From: Pectinophora gossypiella
Lineage: Eukaryota > Arthropoda > Insecta > Lepidoptera > Gelechiidae
Direction of reading: 5' to 3'
DNA length: 64,000 nucleotides
NCBI RefSeq assembly: GCF_024362695.1
Contig: NC_065404.1
Coordinates: forward strand, 8,410,604-8,474,603
The position numbers and the translations under genes are program-made. The notes under the pieces were generated by a model. The model saw nothing but the letters and a program-made list of their open reading frames with translations. It did no database searches and was not told the origin of the DNA. This document shows, one piece after another, positions 54,301 to 58,677 of the stretch (position 1 is its first letter; each line of letters starts with the position of its first letter).

Positions 54301-54619
54301 TTCGTCTTCGATCTACGATTAGAAGACGGACTGAATGCGCCGAACTGCTGTAGGGGGTCTGCTCGAGGATAGCTAGGTTCACAGGATGGTCTCTTAATGG
54401 TGCGAGGTCCGCTGTCGTCATGAGTAGCCCGTCGTCTAGGAGAGTGAAGTAAGGGGAGTACTCGGGGTCGAGGAGCGTGTAACGCGAGTGGTTGCCTACG
54501 AAGTGTTGCACGGCGTGGCCCGGGCGCACGTCGTGGGGCAGCAGCGTAAGCGCGCGCGTCTGCAGCGCCAAGCCCAGGGCGCACAGCAGCGCTCCGCTCA
54601 CCAGCACAGCGCGCGCCAT
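156..54619 (-). CDS. CadN: Neural cadherin CadN (N-cadherin), 5' part, four coding exons, continues beyond the left edge
   Basis: Classical-type cadherin of insect neurons: a calcium-dependent homophilic adhesion receptor at the plasma membrane, used in axon guidance and synaptic targeting. Exons are 53329-54619, 4765-5066, 2906-3042 and 156-372; all junctions are GT-AG and the phases agree (1291, 302, 137 and 217 nt), giving 649 residues. Visible parts are a signal peptide (about 1-23), the calcium-binding motifs NENDHAP (about 223-229) and DVNDEPP (about 443-449), a basic REKRR site (343-347), and LDFE-type cadherin repeat sequence in exon 4. The stretches around TRAVRPTKRIEFTEADG, TPEERLSIVGGKRAPQFY and ADREIRYTLKAQGQGAGTFN match my memory of Drosophila CadN almost word for word, which is why I give the symbol. 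The fly protein is about 3,100 aa, so roughly the first fifth is here; later repeats, the EGF/laminin-G region, the membrane segment and the catenin-binding tail lie off the window. Confidence 0.95.
373..2905 (-). other. CadN: CadN intron 3
   Basis: Bounded by GTAAGTAT after exon 3 and TTCCAG before exon 4. Apart from the SINE fragment at 1897-2050 and GC-rich unassigned sequence around 1716-2290, I see nothing in it. Confidence 0.85.
1897..2050 (+). repeat. SINE fragment, CAGCAGTGGGACGTATATAG family
   Basis: 5'-truncated copy in CadN intron 3. It has ACCCGCAGTGAAGCAGCGTG, the CCATACCCCCTCCGGTTGA block and CAGCAGTGGGACGTGTATAA. GC-rich sequence on both sides (about 1716-2290) may be further repeat but I do not recognise it. 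Confidence 0.7.
2906..3042 (-). CDS. CadN: CadN coding exon 3
   Basis: This short 137-nt exon has no open frame long enough to stand out, but it is bounded by ATTTTCAG (acceptor) and GTAAGTAT (donor). It enters in phase 0 and leaves with two bases over. It reads SGRLDEKRFQSTPEERLSIV, then GGKRAPQFYLPSYEAEIAEN and QKKDS, the CadN sequence that links one repeat to the start of the next (APQF is a typical repeat opening). The two leftover bases GA join the first C of exon 4 to make Asp. Confidence 0.94.
3428..3802 (+). pseudogene. Mariner-family transposase remnant, C-terminal part, broken
   Basis: Coding-like sequence in CadN intron 2, sense to the window. INAEWYTTVCLPQVIAELRK comes first; after an internal deletion (the stretch that normally holds HHDNA is damaged) comes ENVEILDHPAYCPDLCPNDF, the block with the third catalytic Asp of mariner, and then FKSANLNTPTLEW, NNWFERMEKCIKLRSEYFEK and a stop. 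There is at least one in-frame stop (before LKQENVEIL) and a frameshift between the last two blocks. It is inactive. Confidence 0.88.
3926..3978 (+). repeat. SINE 3' fragment, same family
   Basis: Only the block from ACCCCCTCCGGTTGACTGAG to CCCAGCAGTGGGACGAATAG is present, just downstream of the mariner relic. Confidence 0.65.
4344..4395. repeat. Near-perfect hairpin, about 19-bp stem, 13-nt loop
   Basis: Left arm TTTAATAAACGCCTTTTAAT at 4344-4363 and right arm ATTAAAGGCGTTTATTAAA at 4377-4395 pair with a single extra base. The loop is T-rich. It lies in CadN intron 2. Function unknown; it could be the remains of a miniature foldback element. Confidence 0.75.
4765..5066 (-). CDS. CadN: CadN coding exon 2 (cadherin repeat with DVNDEPP)
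   Basis: This 302-nt exon starts after the acceptor TTTTCAG at 5067-5073 and ends at GATCAG before GTAAGATCG. It completes the split Asp codon from exon 1 and ends in phase 0. It encodes the calcium-binding linker DVNDEPPYF and the core of the next cadherin repeat (ARDPDTDHNIHYF..., GRFEVDERSGVVRT, QLDMEYVLYVKAEDQ). DPDTDHN and LDME are the usual Asp-rich and LDxE calcium positions of the fold. The motif spacing is normal for one repeat. Confidence 0.95.
5328..5623 (-). mobile_element. Composite SINE (tRNA-like A box plus 5S rRNA-like blocks) with 15-bp TSD
   Basis: The insertion is flanked by AAAAAAAGTTCATCA at 5313-5327 and 5624-5638. Read on the minus strand, it begins with TGGCGCAGCGGTTAAC (5606-5591), a good tRNA A box. 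This is followed not by a B box but by GAAGTAAAGCAACTTTCGC (5570-5552) and GGATGGGTGACCAC (5537-5524), which resemble the box A region and box C of 5S rRNA genes. The tail carries the CAGCAGTGGG motif shared by the other copies in the window and ends in GGGCTGATGATGATGA. Confidence 0.8.
6112..6243 (+). repeat. SINE fragment, CAGCAGTGGGACGTATATAG family
   Basis: Runs from TTGCTTCGGAAGGCACGTTG through TCCCGGCTATTAGCCGTAAA and CCGCAGTGGAGCAGCGTC to CAGCAGTGGGACGTATATAG and GCTGTTTATGTT. Compared with the copy at 34998-35205 it lacks the Gs and the GAGGGGAGGCC block. Confidence 0.75.
6328..6395 (-). repeat. SINE fragment related to the copy at 41540-41765
   Basis: Shares TTGAGCCGCCAAAGG, CTGA and CGACTA...ACTTACTTACAT with that copy. 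The rest is missing or diverged. Confidence 0.5.
6900..6950 (+). repeat. SINE 3' fragment ending GGCTGATGATC
   Basis: Has GGGGGAGGCCTATGCCCAGC and AGTGGG followed by CGGCTGATGATC. The tail resembles the TSD-flanked composite SINE at 5328-5623 more than the TATATAGGCTG type. Confidence 0.55.
7962..8100. mobile_element. Foldback MITE with GTAAGCACCT ends
   Basis: Starts GTAAGCACCTTTTTGAAAAA and ends with the inverted match (TTGAAAAT... then AAGGTGCTTAC read on the other strand); about 20 bp of terminal inverted repeat. A second, inner inverted repeat (GTTAACA...TGTTAAC) lies inside. No open frame. Total about 139 bp. Confidence 0.7.
8287..8334 (+). repeat. SINE 3' end, CAGCAGTGGGACGTATATAG family
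   Basis: CCCAGCAGTGGGACGTATATA followed by GGCTGTTTATGTT. Only the terminal part is left. Confidence 0.65.
8671..8745 (+). repeat. Fragment of a widespread arthropod repeat (CCAAAGGGTAAAAACGGGAC)
   Basis: GAGCTCCGTACCCAAAGGG then TAAAAACGGGACC..TATTACTAA, followed by an inverted match (CCGTTTTTACTC). A longer, more diverged copy is at 20679-20925. I recall this sequence as a very common interspersed repeat in arthropods. Confidence 0.55.
9000..10440. other. Intron 1 stretch without recognisable features
   Basis: AT-rich sequence with no coding frame, tRNA, clear repeat ends or long inverted repeat that I can support. The block around 9785-9900 may be transposon-derived, but I cannot assign it. 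Confidence 0.4.
10451..10690 (-). pseudogene. Degenerate LINE 3' ORF end with a C2H2 finger
   Basis: The minus strand in one frame reads EKRQKRKDRPKPTYSYTFNS, then the finger FCLQCDRVFRTKFGFASHIR-AHERR (C-x2-C-x12-H-x3-H) and a stop. Just upstream in the same frame lies VVESDTGIVSF followed by a stop. A basic stretch plus a single terminal finger fits the C-terminus of reverse transcriptase proteins in some insect non-LTR elements. A 100-codon open frame in a different frame here is a shadow. An AATAAA lies about 30 nt after 10451. Family identity is from memory. Confidence 0.5.
11063..11222. mobile_element. Degenerate foldback MITE, same family as 19858-20002
   Basis: Left end TTATACTATCACAGAACAGA and right end (reverse) GTAATCAATATTACAGAACA resemble the better copy. 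The centre holds the palindrome TGAGGACGTCCTCA, where the other copy has TGATGACGTCATCA. Confidence 0.6.
11453..11690 (-). repeat. SINE-like repeat with tRNA B-box-like end
   Basis: The plus strand carries TATCCCAATTGGGGTAGTCA, CTCACCGAGCTTTTCTGTTA, ACCAATGAGGTGGGGAGCCG and finally CAAGTCCGGTATCGGGGATC. On the minus strand the last part reads GGTCCGATCCCC, close to the pol III B box GGTTCGANNCC, so the element's head is on the right and it is oriented minus. The pieces match an interspersed repeat I know from moth genomes. Confidence 0.55.
12210..12345 (+). repeat. Interspersed repeat, CTCACGCCCGTAATCCC...GGGGTGGGCAGAG type
   Basis: Starts in a short (CATA)n run and continues with the palindromic CTCACGCC...GGGTGGGCAGAG core. 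Similar cores are at about 67-110, 21439-21515, 25157-25195 and 49363-49398. Confidence 0.55.
12660..12772 (+). repeat. LINE 3' end with ATTTC repeat tail
   Basis: Ends ACAATAAATTTCATTTCATT followed by more TTTCA units. A unique stretch followed by AATAAA and a short tandem tail is the usual 3' end of 5'-truncated insect LINE copies. Confidence 0.5.
12780..15120. other. Intron 1 stretch without supported features
   Basis: A GC-richer patch at about 12950-13005 and another at 13310-13400 (GGGTGGCGGGAGGGAGGCGG) stand out from the AT-rich surroundings, but no reading frame, splice structure or repeat was identified. Confidence 0.4.
15155..15515 (+). repeat. Interspersed repeat with a second retroelement nested in it
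   Basis: The left part, TATAAAAGGAGAAACTGACTG and CAACGCACAGCCTAAACGGC, and the right part, TTCCACGCGGACGAAGTCGC and GGGCAAAAGCTA, belong to one repeat known to me as common in Lepidoptera. Between them, at about 15234-15391, lies an unrelated insert listed separately. Confidence 0.6.
15234..15391 (-). mobile_element. Poly(A)-tailed retroelement fragment, nested; second copy at 40618-40775
   Basis: The minus strand reads CCTCAGGCCTGTTGTCTTAA, CGGGTGAGAGCCTTCAGCGC, TAGTTAATGCCATCTGCGGC and AAATCTACAATAAGTCACGT, ending in an A-run (Ts at 15234-15244). The same order occurs at 40618-40775. No frame is conserved between the copies over their whole length. Confidence 0.6.
15839..15925. repeat. 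AAT microsatellite and AT-rich run
   Basis: TTAATAATAATAATAAAATA and a second AAT cluster at about 15908-15930. Confidence 0.8.
15930..19850. other. Intron 1 stretch without supported features
   Basis: About 3.9 kb. An open frame of 121 codons at 18071-18436 has no domain and ordinary intron composition. Low-copy repeat remnants are possible around 17030-17110 (CCTCCTTTTTGCTTCGCCGC). Confidence 0.4.
19858..20002. mobile_element. Foldback MITE with ATAATCACTATC ends
   Basis: About 40 bp of imperfect terminal inverted repeat: the left end ATAATCACTATCACAGAACA and the reversed right end ATAATCACTATCGCAGAATA agree closely, followed by matching GGTCGATTTTGGTTTTGT versus GTTCGATTTGTTTTGT. The centre is the 18-bp perfect palindrome TCTGATGACGTCATCAGA (19931-19948). 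Confidence 0.75.
20679..20925 (+). repeat. Widespread arthropod repeat, longer copy
   Basis: Has GCATGCCCAAAGAGTAAAAA, ACTAAGACTCCGCTGCTGTC, GTCACCAAGCTGTATCTAGT, TTTCTGTTGCCGCTGTAACA and CTCCCATACAACAAACTTTG in the order I know for this interspersed repeat. It is related to 8671-8745. No frame. Confidence 0.6.
20930..26034. other. Intron 1 stretch, mostly without supported features
   Basis: About 5.1 kb. It contains the head-to-head repeat at 21439-21515, a GC-rich hairpin GGCTCGGTCCCGACCGAGCT (22149-22168) and one more repeat core at about 25157-25195. I see no gene. Confidence 0.4.
21439..21515. repeat. Two repeat cores in head-to-head (inverted) arrangement
   Basis: CTCTGCCTACCCCGACGGGA then TAGGCGTGATCTTATGCATG on one strand faces GCACGCCTATTTCTCATTGT and GGTAGGCAGAG, so the two outer GCTCTGCCTAC/GTAGGCAGAG ends form an inverted pair. 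Confidence 0.65.
26055..26303 (+). mobile_element. tRNA-derived SINE (family 1), older copy with 20-bp TSD
   Basis: Flanked by GATTTAAAGGTACAATCTGT at 26035-26054 and GATTTAAAGATACAATCTGT at 26304-26323 (one mismatch). It carries the B-box remnant CATTCGATCCC and the family blocks GGTGAAGGAAAACATCGTGA, CTGGGTTTCCCTTTACAGTT and CAGGCAGTCACTTCTGTA. It is shorter and more diverged than the copies at 33380 and 41889. Confidence 0.8.
26330..29910. other. Intron 1 stretch without supported features
   Basis: About 3.6 kb. Frames at 27206-27550 and 27464-27835 overlap on opposite strands, have no domain and are judged random. A short inverted repeat TCAATAATAA...TTATTATTGA is at 28698-28722. Confidence 0.4.
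29918..30088 (+). pseudogene. Non-LTR retrotransposon reverse-transcriptase C-terminal fragment
   Basis: In one frame it reads GKRGRERPRRAYKEQIKEKV, then NVVF, a stop, KAVKELAFDRLEWRMLYRQE and RVS before a final stop. The G-R-x-R-P-R-x-Y...QIKEKV and LAxDRxEWRxLxRQER blocks are the usual C-terminal tail of a LINE family abundant in Lepidoptera. The internal stop makes it dead. No TSD was found. Confidence 0.72.
30095..33360. other. Intron 1 stretch without supported genes
   Basis: It holds GC-rich patches at about 31280-31400 and 32470-32560, and a possible LINE tail near 32380-32440 ending in GCAATAAATGAATATGAATA. No coding structure or complete repeat was recognised. Confidence 0.4.
33380..33712 (-). 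mobile_element. tRNA-derived SINE (family 1), full-length copy with 15-bp TSD
   Basis: Flanked by GTAACAGCAACACAT (33365-33379) and GTAACAACAACACAT (33713-33727). On the minus strand it starts CGGTGGTAGTCCAGTTGGTA, continues with the B-box-like GCAGGTTCCAATCCAGCAC and AGGTATGTGACCTAACCTGT, and ends AGGTTAGGTAAGCGCACCCT, GTGAAAAAGGGGAAATGC and TAAGGAGATGATG. Confidence 0.85.
34065..34547. mobile_element. Double foldback element (tandem MITE pair) with TA target duplication
   Basis: Outer ends are CAGGGTGTTAGTGAC and its exact inverse, each followed by TA (34063-34064, 34548-34549). Two hairpins lie side by side: 34065-34280 and 34320-34547. The four arms share GATTCAGACCATGATTCTGA and GATATCAAGTGGAATTTTCC; the outer arms end in CGTCGCAAAA and the inner arms in TGTCAAAAAAT, so the outer arms pair best with each other and the inner arms with each other. 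No transposase. The TA duplication suits a Tc1/mariner-type origin, but other superfamilies are possible. Confidence 0.85.
34760..34880 (+). repeat. LINE-like 3' end with hairpin and AATAAA
   Basis: GAGGCCTGGAGTCCTAAA (34769-34786) pairs with TTTAGGCTCCAGCCTC (34803-34818), followed by GAGGAAATAAAGATTTTACT and a run of TTACTT-like units. This is typical of the 3' end of a truncated retroposed copy. Confidence 0.55.
34998..35205 (+). repeat. SINE copy, CAGCAGTGGGACGTATATAG family
   Basis: The best-preserved plus-strand 3' part in the window: GATTGTCCGAAAAAGTAAGA, GTGCTTCGGAGGGCACGTTA, AGCCGTTGGTCCCGGCTATT, CCGCAGTGGAGCAGCGTGGT, GATTGAGGGGAGGCCTGTGC and CAGCAGTGGGACGTATACAT. The head with the pol III promoter is missing. 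Overlapping open frames on both strands are artefacts of the repeat. Confidence 0.8.
35260..40600. other. Intron 1 stretch without supported genes; CpG-rich patches
   Basis: About 5.3 kb. Patches rich in CG stand out at 35560-35650, 37980-38040 and 38460-38680. The last contains a 75-codon open frame with no known domain. They could be regulatory or unlinked noncoding exons. Confidence 0.4.
40618..40775 (-). mobile_element. Poly(A)-tailed retroelement fragment, second copy
   Basis: Same block order as 15234-15391: CTCAGGCCTGTTGTCTTAAA, GAGTGAGAGCTATTAGCGCT, GTTAATGCCATTTGCTGCAA and ATCTACAATAAGTCATGTCA, then a short A-run, all read on the minus strand. Confidence 0.6.
41540..41765 (-). repeat. 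tRNA-derived SINE with intact B box
   Basis: On the minus strand it starts GGAGGTCCCGGGTTCGAATC and CCGGTGGGGACATATCACAA (B box GGTTCGAATCC), followed by GATCACCTGATTGTCCAAAA, AGTAAGATGAGCCGTGCTTC and AAGCCGTTGGTCCCGG. The last two blocks link it to the copies at 34998 and 6112, so those probably come from the same or a sister family. Confidence 0.75.
41889..42207 (+). mobile_element. tRNA-derived SINE (family 1) with intact A and B boxes
   Basis: The head GTGGTAGCCCGGTTGGTAAA fits the tRNA A box, and GGTTCGACTCC (41939-41949) fits the B box. The body is AACATCGTGAGGAAACCCAC, GGAGGTATGTGACCTAAGCT, GGAAGGTCAGACAGGCAGTC and CAGGTTAGGTAAGCGGACCC, ending GGGATAATGCTAG. No clear TSD. Confidence 0.82.
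42210..43925. other. Intron 1 stretch; CpG-rich block at about 43100-43520
   Basis: The CG-rich block has an open frame of 107 codons on the plus strand (43276-43599) that is Arg/Gly/Ala-rich, as expected from composition alone; CAGTCGCAG followed by GTAATT is a possible splice donor. There is not enough to call an exon. Confidence 0.35.
43929..44200 (-). mobile_element. tRNA-derived SINE (family 1), head-truncated
   Basis: On the minus strand it starts inside the tRNA part (GGAACGCTTGCCTCTCACTT and GAGGTCGCAGGTTCAAATCC, with the B box still recognisable) and runs to CAGGTTAGGTAAAAGCGG. The first about 25 bp of the family head are absent. Confidence 0.75.
44210..53300. other. Intron 1 stretch nearest exon 1, without supported genes
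   Basis: About 9 kb. It includes a repeat core at 49363-49398, an 18-bp tandem duplication at 51461-51496 and a CG-rich patch at 51060-51125. The 141-codon frame at 46355-46780 shows no domain. Position next to exon 1 makes enhancers plausible, but unproven. Confidence 0.4.
51461..51496. repeat. Perfect tandem duplication, 18 bp x 2
   Basis: TAACACATCAGGCTTACT occurs twice back to back. Confidence 0.9.
53329..54619 (-). CDS. CadN: CadN coding exon 1 (signal peptide, N-terminal region)
   Basis: The exon holds 430 codons plus one base. Translation starts at ATG 54619-54617; the first 23 residues have a hydrophobic core and end in TRA, a plausible signal peptidase site. The exon ends ...AATGGAG followed by the donor GTGAGT; the frame read through the donor stops after a few codons. 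Joining to the next exon restores the coding reading NAGNG-D-TDNQRVIIHV. A conserved segment follows the REKRR basic motif (residues 343-347), as in the fly protein, and suggests furin cleavage of a precursor. The residues before that site are much less conserved than those after it, judged against memory of the fly protein. Confidence 0.95.
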
Positions 54620-54660
54620 CGTTATGTCTGAGGGGTCTCCGCTTAGCCCAACATTTCACA

Positions 54661-54674
54661 CCTACGACAGAAAC
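54661..54674 (-). promoter_or_regulatory. CadN: Possible 3' splice site upstream of the CadN start codon
   Basis: GTTTCTGTCGTAG on the minus strand, about 42 nt before the ATG. If used, the 5' UTR begins in an exon farther upstream, possibly within the CpG-rich blocks at 55015-55830. The pyrimidine tract is short, so the call is weak. Confidence 0.3.
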
Positions 54675-55014
54675 GTTCAAACTTGCAAATATGCATCTAA
54701 GTACCTACCAACTAAGTAAAATGTCAAAGGTTAAAACTGAAAGAAATCGTAGACGAAACGGGTGTGCCTATCTATACCTAACTGTCCTAGCGTCTTCGTC
54801 TCTACCTGCCGCTGACAGAAAATCGAAATAGGTAGGTATGAGATGGATTAATCAATCCTGTTGTGTTTTAGGTACCTACCTATGTGTTAACAATATTTTT
54901 CATTACAAACCAGTAAAACAAGTGTGTGTCCAGAAGCGTCTCATAATGGGCAAAGTAAGCGAAAGGATCCTGTAAGTAAATAGGTAGTAGCCATGCCAGT
55001 AATGGAGGAATCAT

Positions 55015-55830
55015 GTGTGCAAGGCGCACGTCGGCACGACGGCGGCGGAGGCGGGCGGCGGCTTCGACTTTCGACGGAGGGCGGCACGGTCGGCGCACAC
55101 ATGCGGAGCTTTATTTAGGCGGCGACGCCGGCGTCTAGCTACCCGCCGCCGCCGATCAATACCCCCTTGCGCCGCCGCGCGACGATCCGCGCGCCAATCT
55201 CGACTCTGTTGCATACGCTCCCGTTCACGACCACCATCAAATATTCACACACTCATTTTACTGAATAAAAGCTTGCAATTAATTCTACAAAACTCTTCAC
55301 AAATCCACATCGTATTCACGTGTGAAACCCTGAAAACTAACGGCCGTATTCTGTATGCGTGCGACCGGCTTTCATGATTTGAAAATCGGAGATTCAACAC
55401 TACACGAATTATGTTTATTCACTTTAAAAATACACTTTAGAGTATTTATAAGCCGTTGTTATTTATTTATTGATCACCTGTTATAATTAAAATAAAGTAA
55501 ACATGTGGACGAATGTAAACAAAATTGCAACTGACGAAATTTTAGGAGTAAGGCAGGTAGAGACGACTATTACGCTAAGGCAAATTGCGTGAACATCATA
55601 ATTATTATCGGCACATTTATAAAATACGTACTTTATGAGAACGAAACGCTTTCGGGACGAAATCGGAACGTTTGACAGCTGCGTGCACACCGCAACGCTA
55701 TACAACCGAACGCGAGAACGTCGACGAACGACTGGCTCTGCTCGGTCGCCGTCGCCGCGGCGCGCGCGCGTATCGAGCGCGCCGCCGCCCCCACCACCCC
55801 CGCGGGCCACCCCAGCCCCGGCGAGTTTTC
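55015..55830 (-). promoter_or_regulatory. CadN: CpG-rich blocks upstream of CadN exon 1, candidate promoter/5' UTR region
   Basis: Two blocks, about 55015-55220 and 55640-55815, are dense in CG dinucleotides, unlike the AT-rich sequence around them. They lie 0.4-1.2 kb upstream of the CadN ATG. Open frames across them (Gly-, Arg- or Pro-rich) reflect base composition. No TATA or initiator can be assigned with confidence. Confidence 0.45.
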
Positions 55831-56039
55831 AACCCCTCGCTTGGTGCACTAGTTCCCCTCGTCTCTTTTCTTCCGTATTCTGCAATACTACAAACAAACC
55901 CCTCTACTACACAAGCTTACGTTTTAGTAGTAGGTATGCAATCTTTTGCAGCTTTATAGCTCTATTCATTTTTACGTTGTGCGAGAATGGAAGTTTTCTT
56001 GTCGATAACTAAAGAAAAAGAACAAATCAACCTACTAAA

Positions 56040-56290
56040 TACCTAGGTATAACCTACCTACCTATAAATCTTTTGAATGACATAGTATGTGTTATCTAGT
56101 GTAAAAATAAATACCTATAAAAACTGTAAAACGATACAGAACGAAGAAAGATTTCATTAGTAATATGTAGGTAGAGTACCTATCCATATTACATTCAGCT
56201 GCAATAGAAATAGGTATTTTTAGGTAATATTTCAGTATCATGTTTAGATAGTTGTATGAATTTTTAGGTAGGTAGGTAGGTACTATCTAC
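56040..56290. repeat. Region rich in GGTA/CCTA short repeats
   Basis: GGTAGGTAGGTAGGTAC at 56266-56282 and several CTACCTACCTA runs nearby (56050-56070) form a short-repeat cluster in the intergenic DNA between the CadN and BTB genes. Confidence 0.7.
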
Positions 56291-56404
56291 TAGGGATATT
56301 TTAAAAATCAGGTTCAAACAAATAAAATTCAGTAATTGTAAGGGTGAAAGCTATGTGGAAATAAAACAATTCATTTAATAGAAACAAGTGTAATAAAATG
56401 ATTA

Positions 56405-56410
56405 TTTATT
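56405..56410 (-). terminator. Candidate poly(A) signal of the BTB zinc-finger gene
   Basis: AATAAA on the minus strand, about 205 nt after the TAG stop at 56614. It is the first good hexamer in what would be the 3' UTR. Confidence 0.5.
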
Positions 56411-56581
56411 TAGACTAGTATAAAAATAGCCTAAGCTACAGCAATGAGCAAATTGCGACTTTTATAAAGTTATATAGTATAAATAGAGTAATAATCTTCA
56501 TAATCTTATTAATTCCTAGAATATATCATTAACAACAATCTTTTAAATTTCAATAGGTACCTACTTTGCACTATGTGCATA

Positions 56582-56603
56582 TATGGTAACATATGTTACC
56601 ATA
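56582..56603. repeat. 22-bp perfect palindrome in the BTB gene 3' UTR
   Basis: Centred on GGTAACATATGTTACC; both flanking ATs also pair. It lies just 11 bp past the stop codon. Confidence 0.85.
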
Positions 56604-56613
56604 CAACTATAAA

Positions 56614-57805
56614 CTAGATATGATGCGTAAATGGTTTGGGTGCAACTGTATCACTGGAATTCTTATATCTAATCTCTTTGATAGTCAACTGTTTCCCCTG
56701 ATGGATCCTTTGTAAATGACTCCTCATGTCATATGATCGGGAAAATGAGCGATGACAGACAGGGCACTGGGTCTTTCCAGCATGAGAGTCTTTGTGAAGA
56801 GTCAGGGACGTCGGATGTTTGAAACCTTTGGGGCATAGTTGACAGCGAAATTTGGCCAGTTCAGATTCTGAAATGAAATTAGGGACATACTTTAGAATTA
56901 TGTCAAACCTAAACTTTAGAATGTAAAAATTTACACTTCAGAATTATGTTAAGATTAGATAATCTAATTAGTTTAAATAATTTAAATAAGTATTACATAC
57001 CTCTGTTAGGACCATTATTTATTAAAGTAATTTCTAATAAGAAAAAAAGATAGGTACAGTGAGAGTGAATGGCAAGATAACCTGTAGGCAATGTGACACA
57101 CTTACCCGAGCTATTTTTCTCTGATAAATCTTCAGCTGATGTGGACTGCATATCCACTTGCATTTCTTCACTACTTGTTGGCATTTTGTTTTTATTATTT
57201 ATGATCTCGTCTACTTTTGTCATCTCAGATTGAGGTTCAGTACCATTCTCATGGTCAGGTACACTGAAACTGCTTGCTTGTGGAATGTACTCTTCCCTTA
57301 CAGGCTGTATCGTGGCAAGGTTAATAGGTTCATCAGACACAGGCACAGGTGCGGACACAATATCTTCAGGAACTCTACTTGACTTTGAGCTTAAGTCTAA
57401 AGATATATTATCACTCAATCTCATCTGATTTTTAGATGATTCATCCTCCACATTATCAGTCAAACCTTTAACTTCTAAAAGCTCAGCAGTGATAAGAAAA
57501 GACTCCAGCTGCTCTTGAAATATATTCACTTCACCATGATACATGAAATTGATTATCGCATTCAGGTCTTCAAACTTAAAGTTTCTAAATATGATCACAG
57601 GGTGCTGGCAAGGGTTCTCCTTAAATATCTGCTTAAAGTAACTGCTACAAGCTGATAACAACATTTTGTGGGCCTTTATTTTGCCACCATCACAACATAA
57701 TGTGACATCAACCAGGTCGTTCTCAAAACGCAACACGTTAAATGCTTCCGTGACATGATTAACGTAATTATTCCAGCGTAGTGAAAACTGTGGTGCATTA
57801 TTCAT
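56614..57805 (-). CDS. BTB/POZ protein with two C2H2 zinc fingers, two exons
   Basis: Probable nuclear transcription regulator of the insect TTK/BAB-type BTB group. Exon 1 is 57106-57805 (ATG 57805-57803) and exon 2 is 56614-56867; 700 plus 254 nt gives 317 codons plus TAG. The BTB domain covers about residues 7-115 and opens with the group signature FSLRWNNYVNHVTEAF, followed by VDVTLCCDGGKIKAHKMLLSAC and FMYHGEVNI. A low-complexity Ser/Glu-rich linker (about 120-235) follows, then two fingers in exon 2: CQLCPKGFKHPTSLTLHKDS-H (C-x2-C-x12-H-x3-H) and CPVC...H-LQRI-H (C-x2-C-x12-H-x4-H). The BTB domain serves dimerisation; the fingers would bind DNA. If intron 1 is retained, the frame instead runs to about 56993 without fingers. 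I cannot tell which named relative (broad, lola, tramtrack or abrupt group) it matches. Confidence 0.93.
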
Positions 57806-58064
57806 TATATTGGTTGTTCAAATGTGGAAATAAACTCAAAAATTAAAACTGGGAAATCAACAAAATCACGAAACCCTTCACATACAGAACAGACTATAAA
57901 CAGTTTTTTTTTTATTAATGGTTGAACTAGTTTGGAAACAAGCTTTTTTAAGTAAAGTATTGCTAGCCTAAAATAATAGTACGTACATGAAACGTTCGGA
58001 CGTCGAAAACAGAAGTATAGAAGGAACATTATTTATATTTGATGGCCACTGACAGTCCTCATAA

Positions 58065-58274
58065 CACACGTGTAGTGGAGGTCTGCGTTGCACCAATTTT
58101 TTTGTAATCGGAATTTTTCCCAATTATATGCAACCACAACCAATATTTAGACTTCCTCTGCAATCCAAAACTTGAATTATAAAAAAAAAAATACGTCAGA
58201 CATGGCTGTATGGGCATAGTTCCCTTTGCCTTACCCTTCGGGGAAAACCAAACCAAAAAAAAAAAAAAAAAAAA
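58065..58274 (+). repeat. Poly(A)-tailed retroposed repeat
   Basis: Ends CCTTACCCTTCGGGGAAAAC followed by about 20 As at 58255-58274. CATAGTTCCCTTTGCC and this block recur in moth genomes as I remember them. The left limit is uncertain and no TSD was found. Confidence 0.5.
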
Positions 58275-58677
58275 TTGACATTTGTGACATAACGTACGTC
58301 AAGCTAATTTATTCAGGACAGGCTTTTTGGCGGGAGGCGGGAACGGGACAGTTGCTTTCTTCATTGAATAATCTAAATAATTAATACGAAGTGGTGTTTT
58401 GTGGTTAATGATCGCATTAAGTTAGTCGGAAGACATTCGCGAGTGTTATTATATTGGAGTATTCAATAAACAAAGTGTATCTGCCTATTTTCGCTTCGTG
58501 TCAGCTAATTTATTCACTTTTATCCTTTGCTTTTATCACTTTTATTCATTTTAATTTCGTAATTCTATCCATGATCGATGAATAATAGATGAATAGAAGA
58601 AAAAGCTATATTAAGTAATAAGTATATTACTGTAATGCTGATAGACCTGACAAGCACCTAAGTTATTTTCTTTCAAA
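58275..58677 (+). promoter_or_regulatory. Upstream region of RabGGTa, candidate promoter shared with the divergent BTB gene
   Basis: Contains GCTTTTTGGCGGGAGGCGGG (58322-58341), which includes an E2F-like TTTGGCGGGA, and AT-rich sequence up to the ATG at 58678. The two genes are transcribed away from each other. The exact start sites are not visible. Confidence 0.35.

Noticed and set aside
54174..54680. Open frame of 168 codons overlapping CadN exon 1 in another frame
   Set aside because: Arg/Pro-rich shadow of the GC-rich real exon; the CadN frame has clear homology.
55487..55810. Gly-rich open frame, minus strand, upstream of CadN
   Set aside because: Glycine run is due to CG-rich DNA; nothing after it resembles a protein.
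57158..57382. Plus-strand frame inside the BTB gene
   Set aside because: Antisense shadow of the BTB exon.
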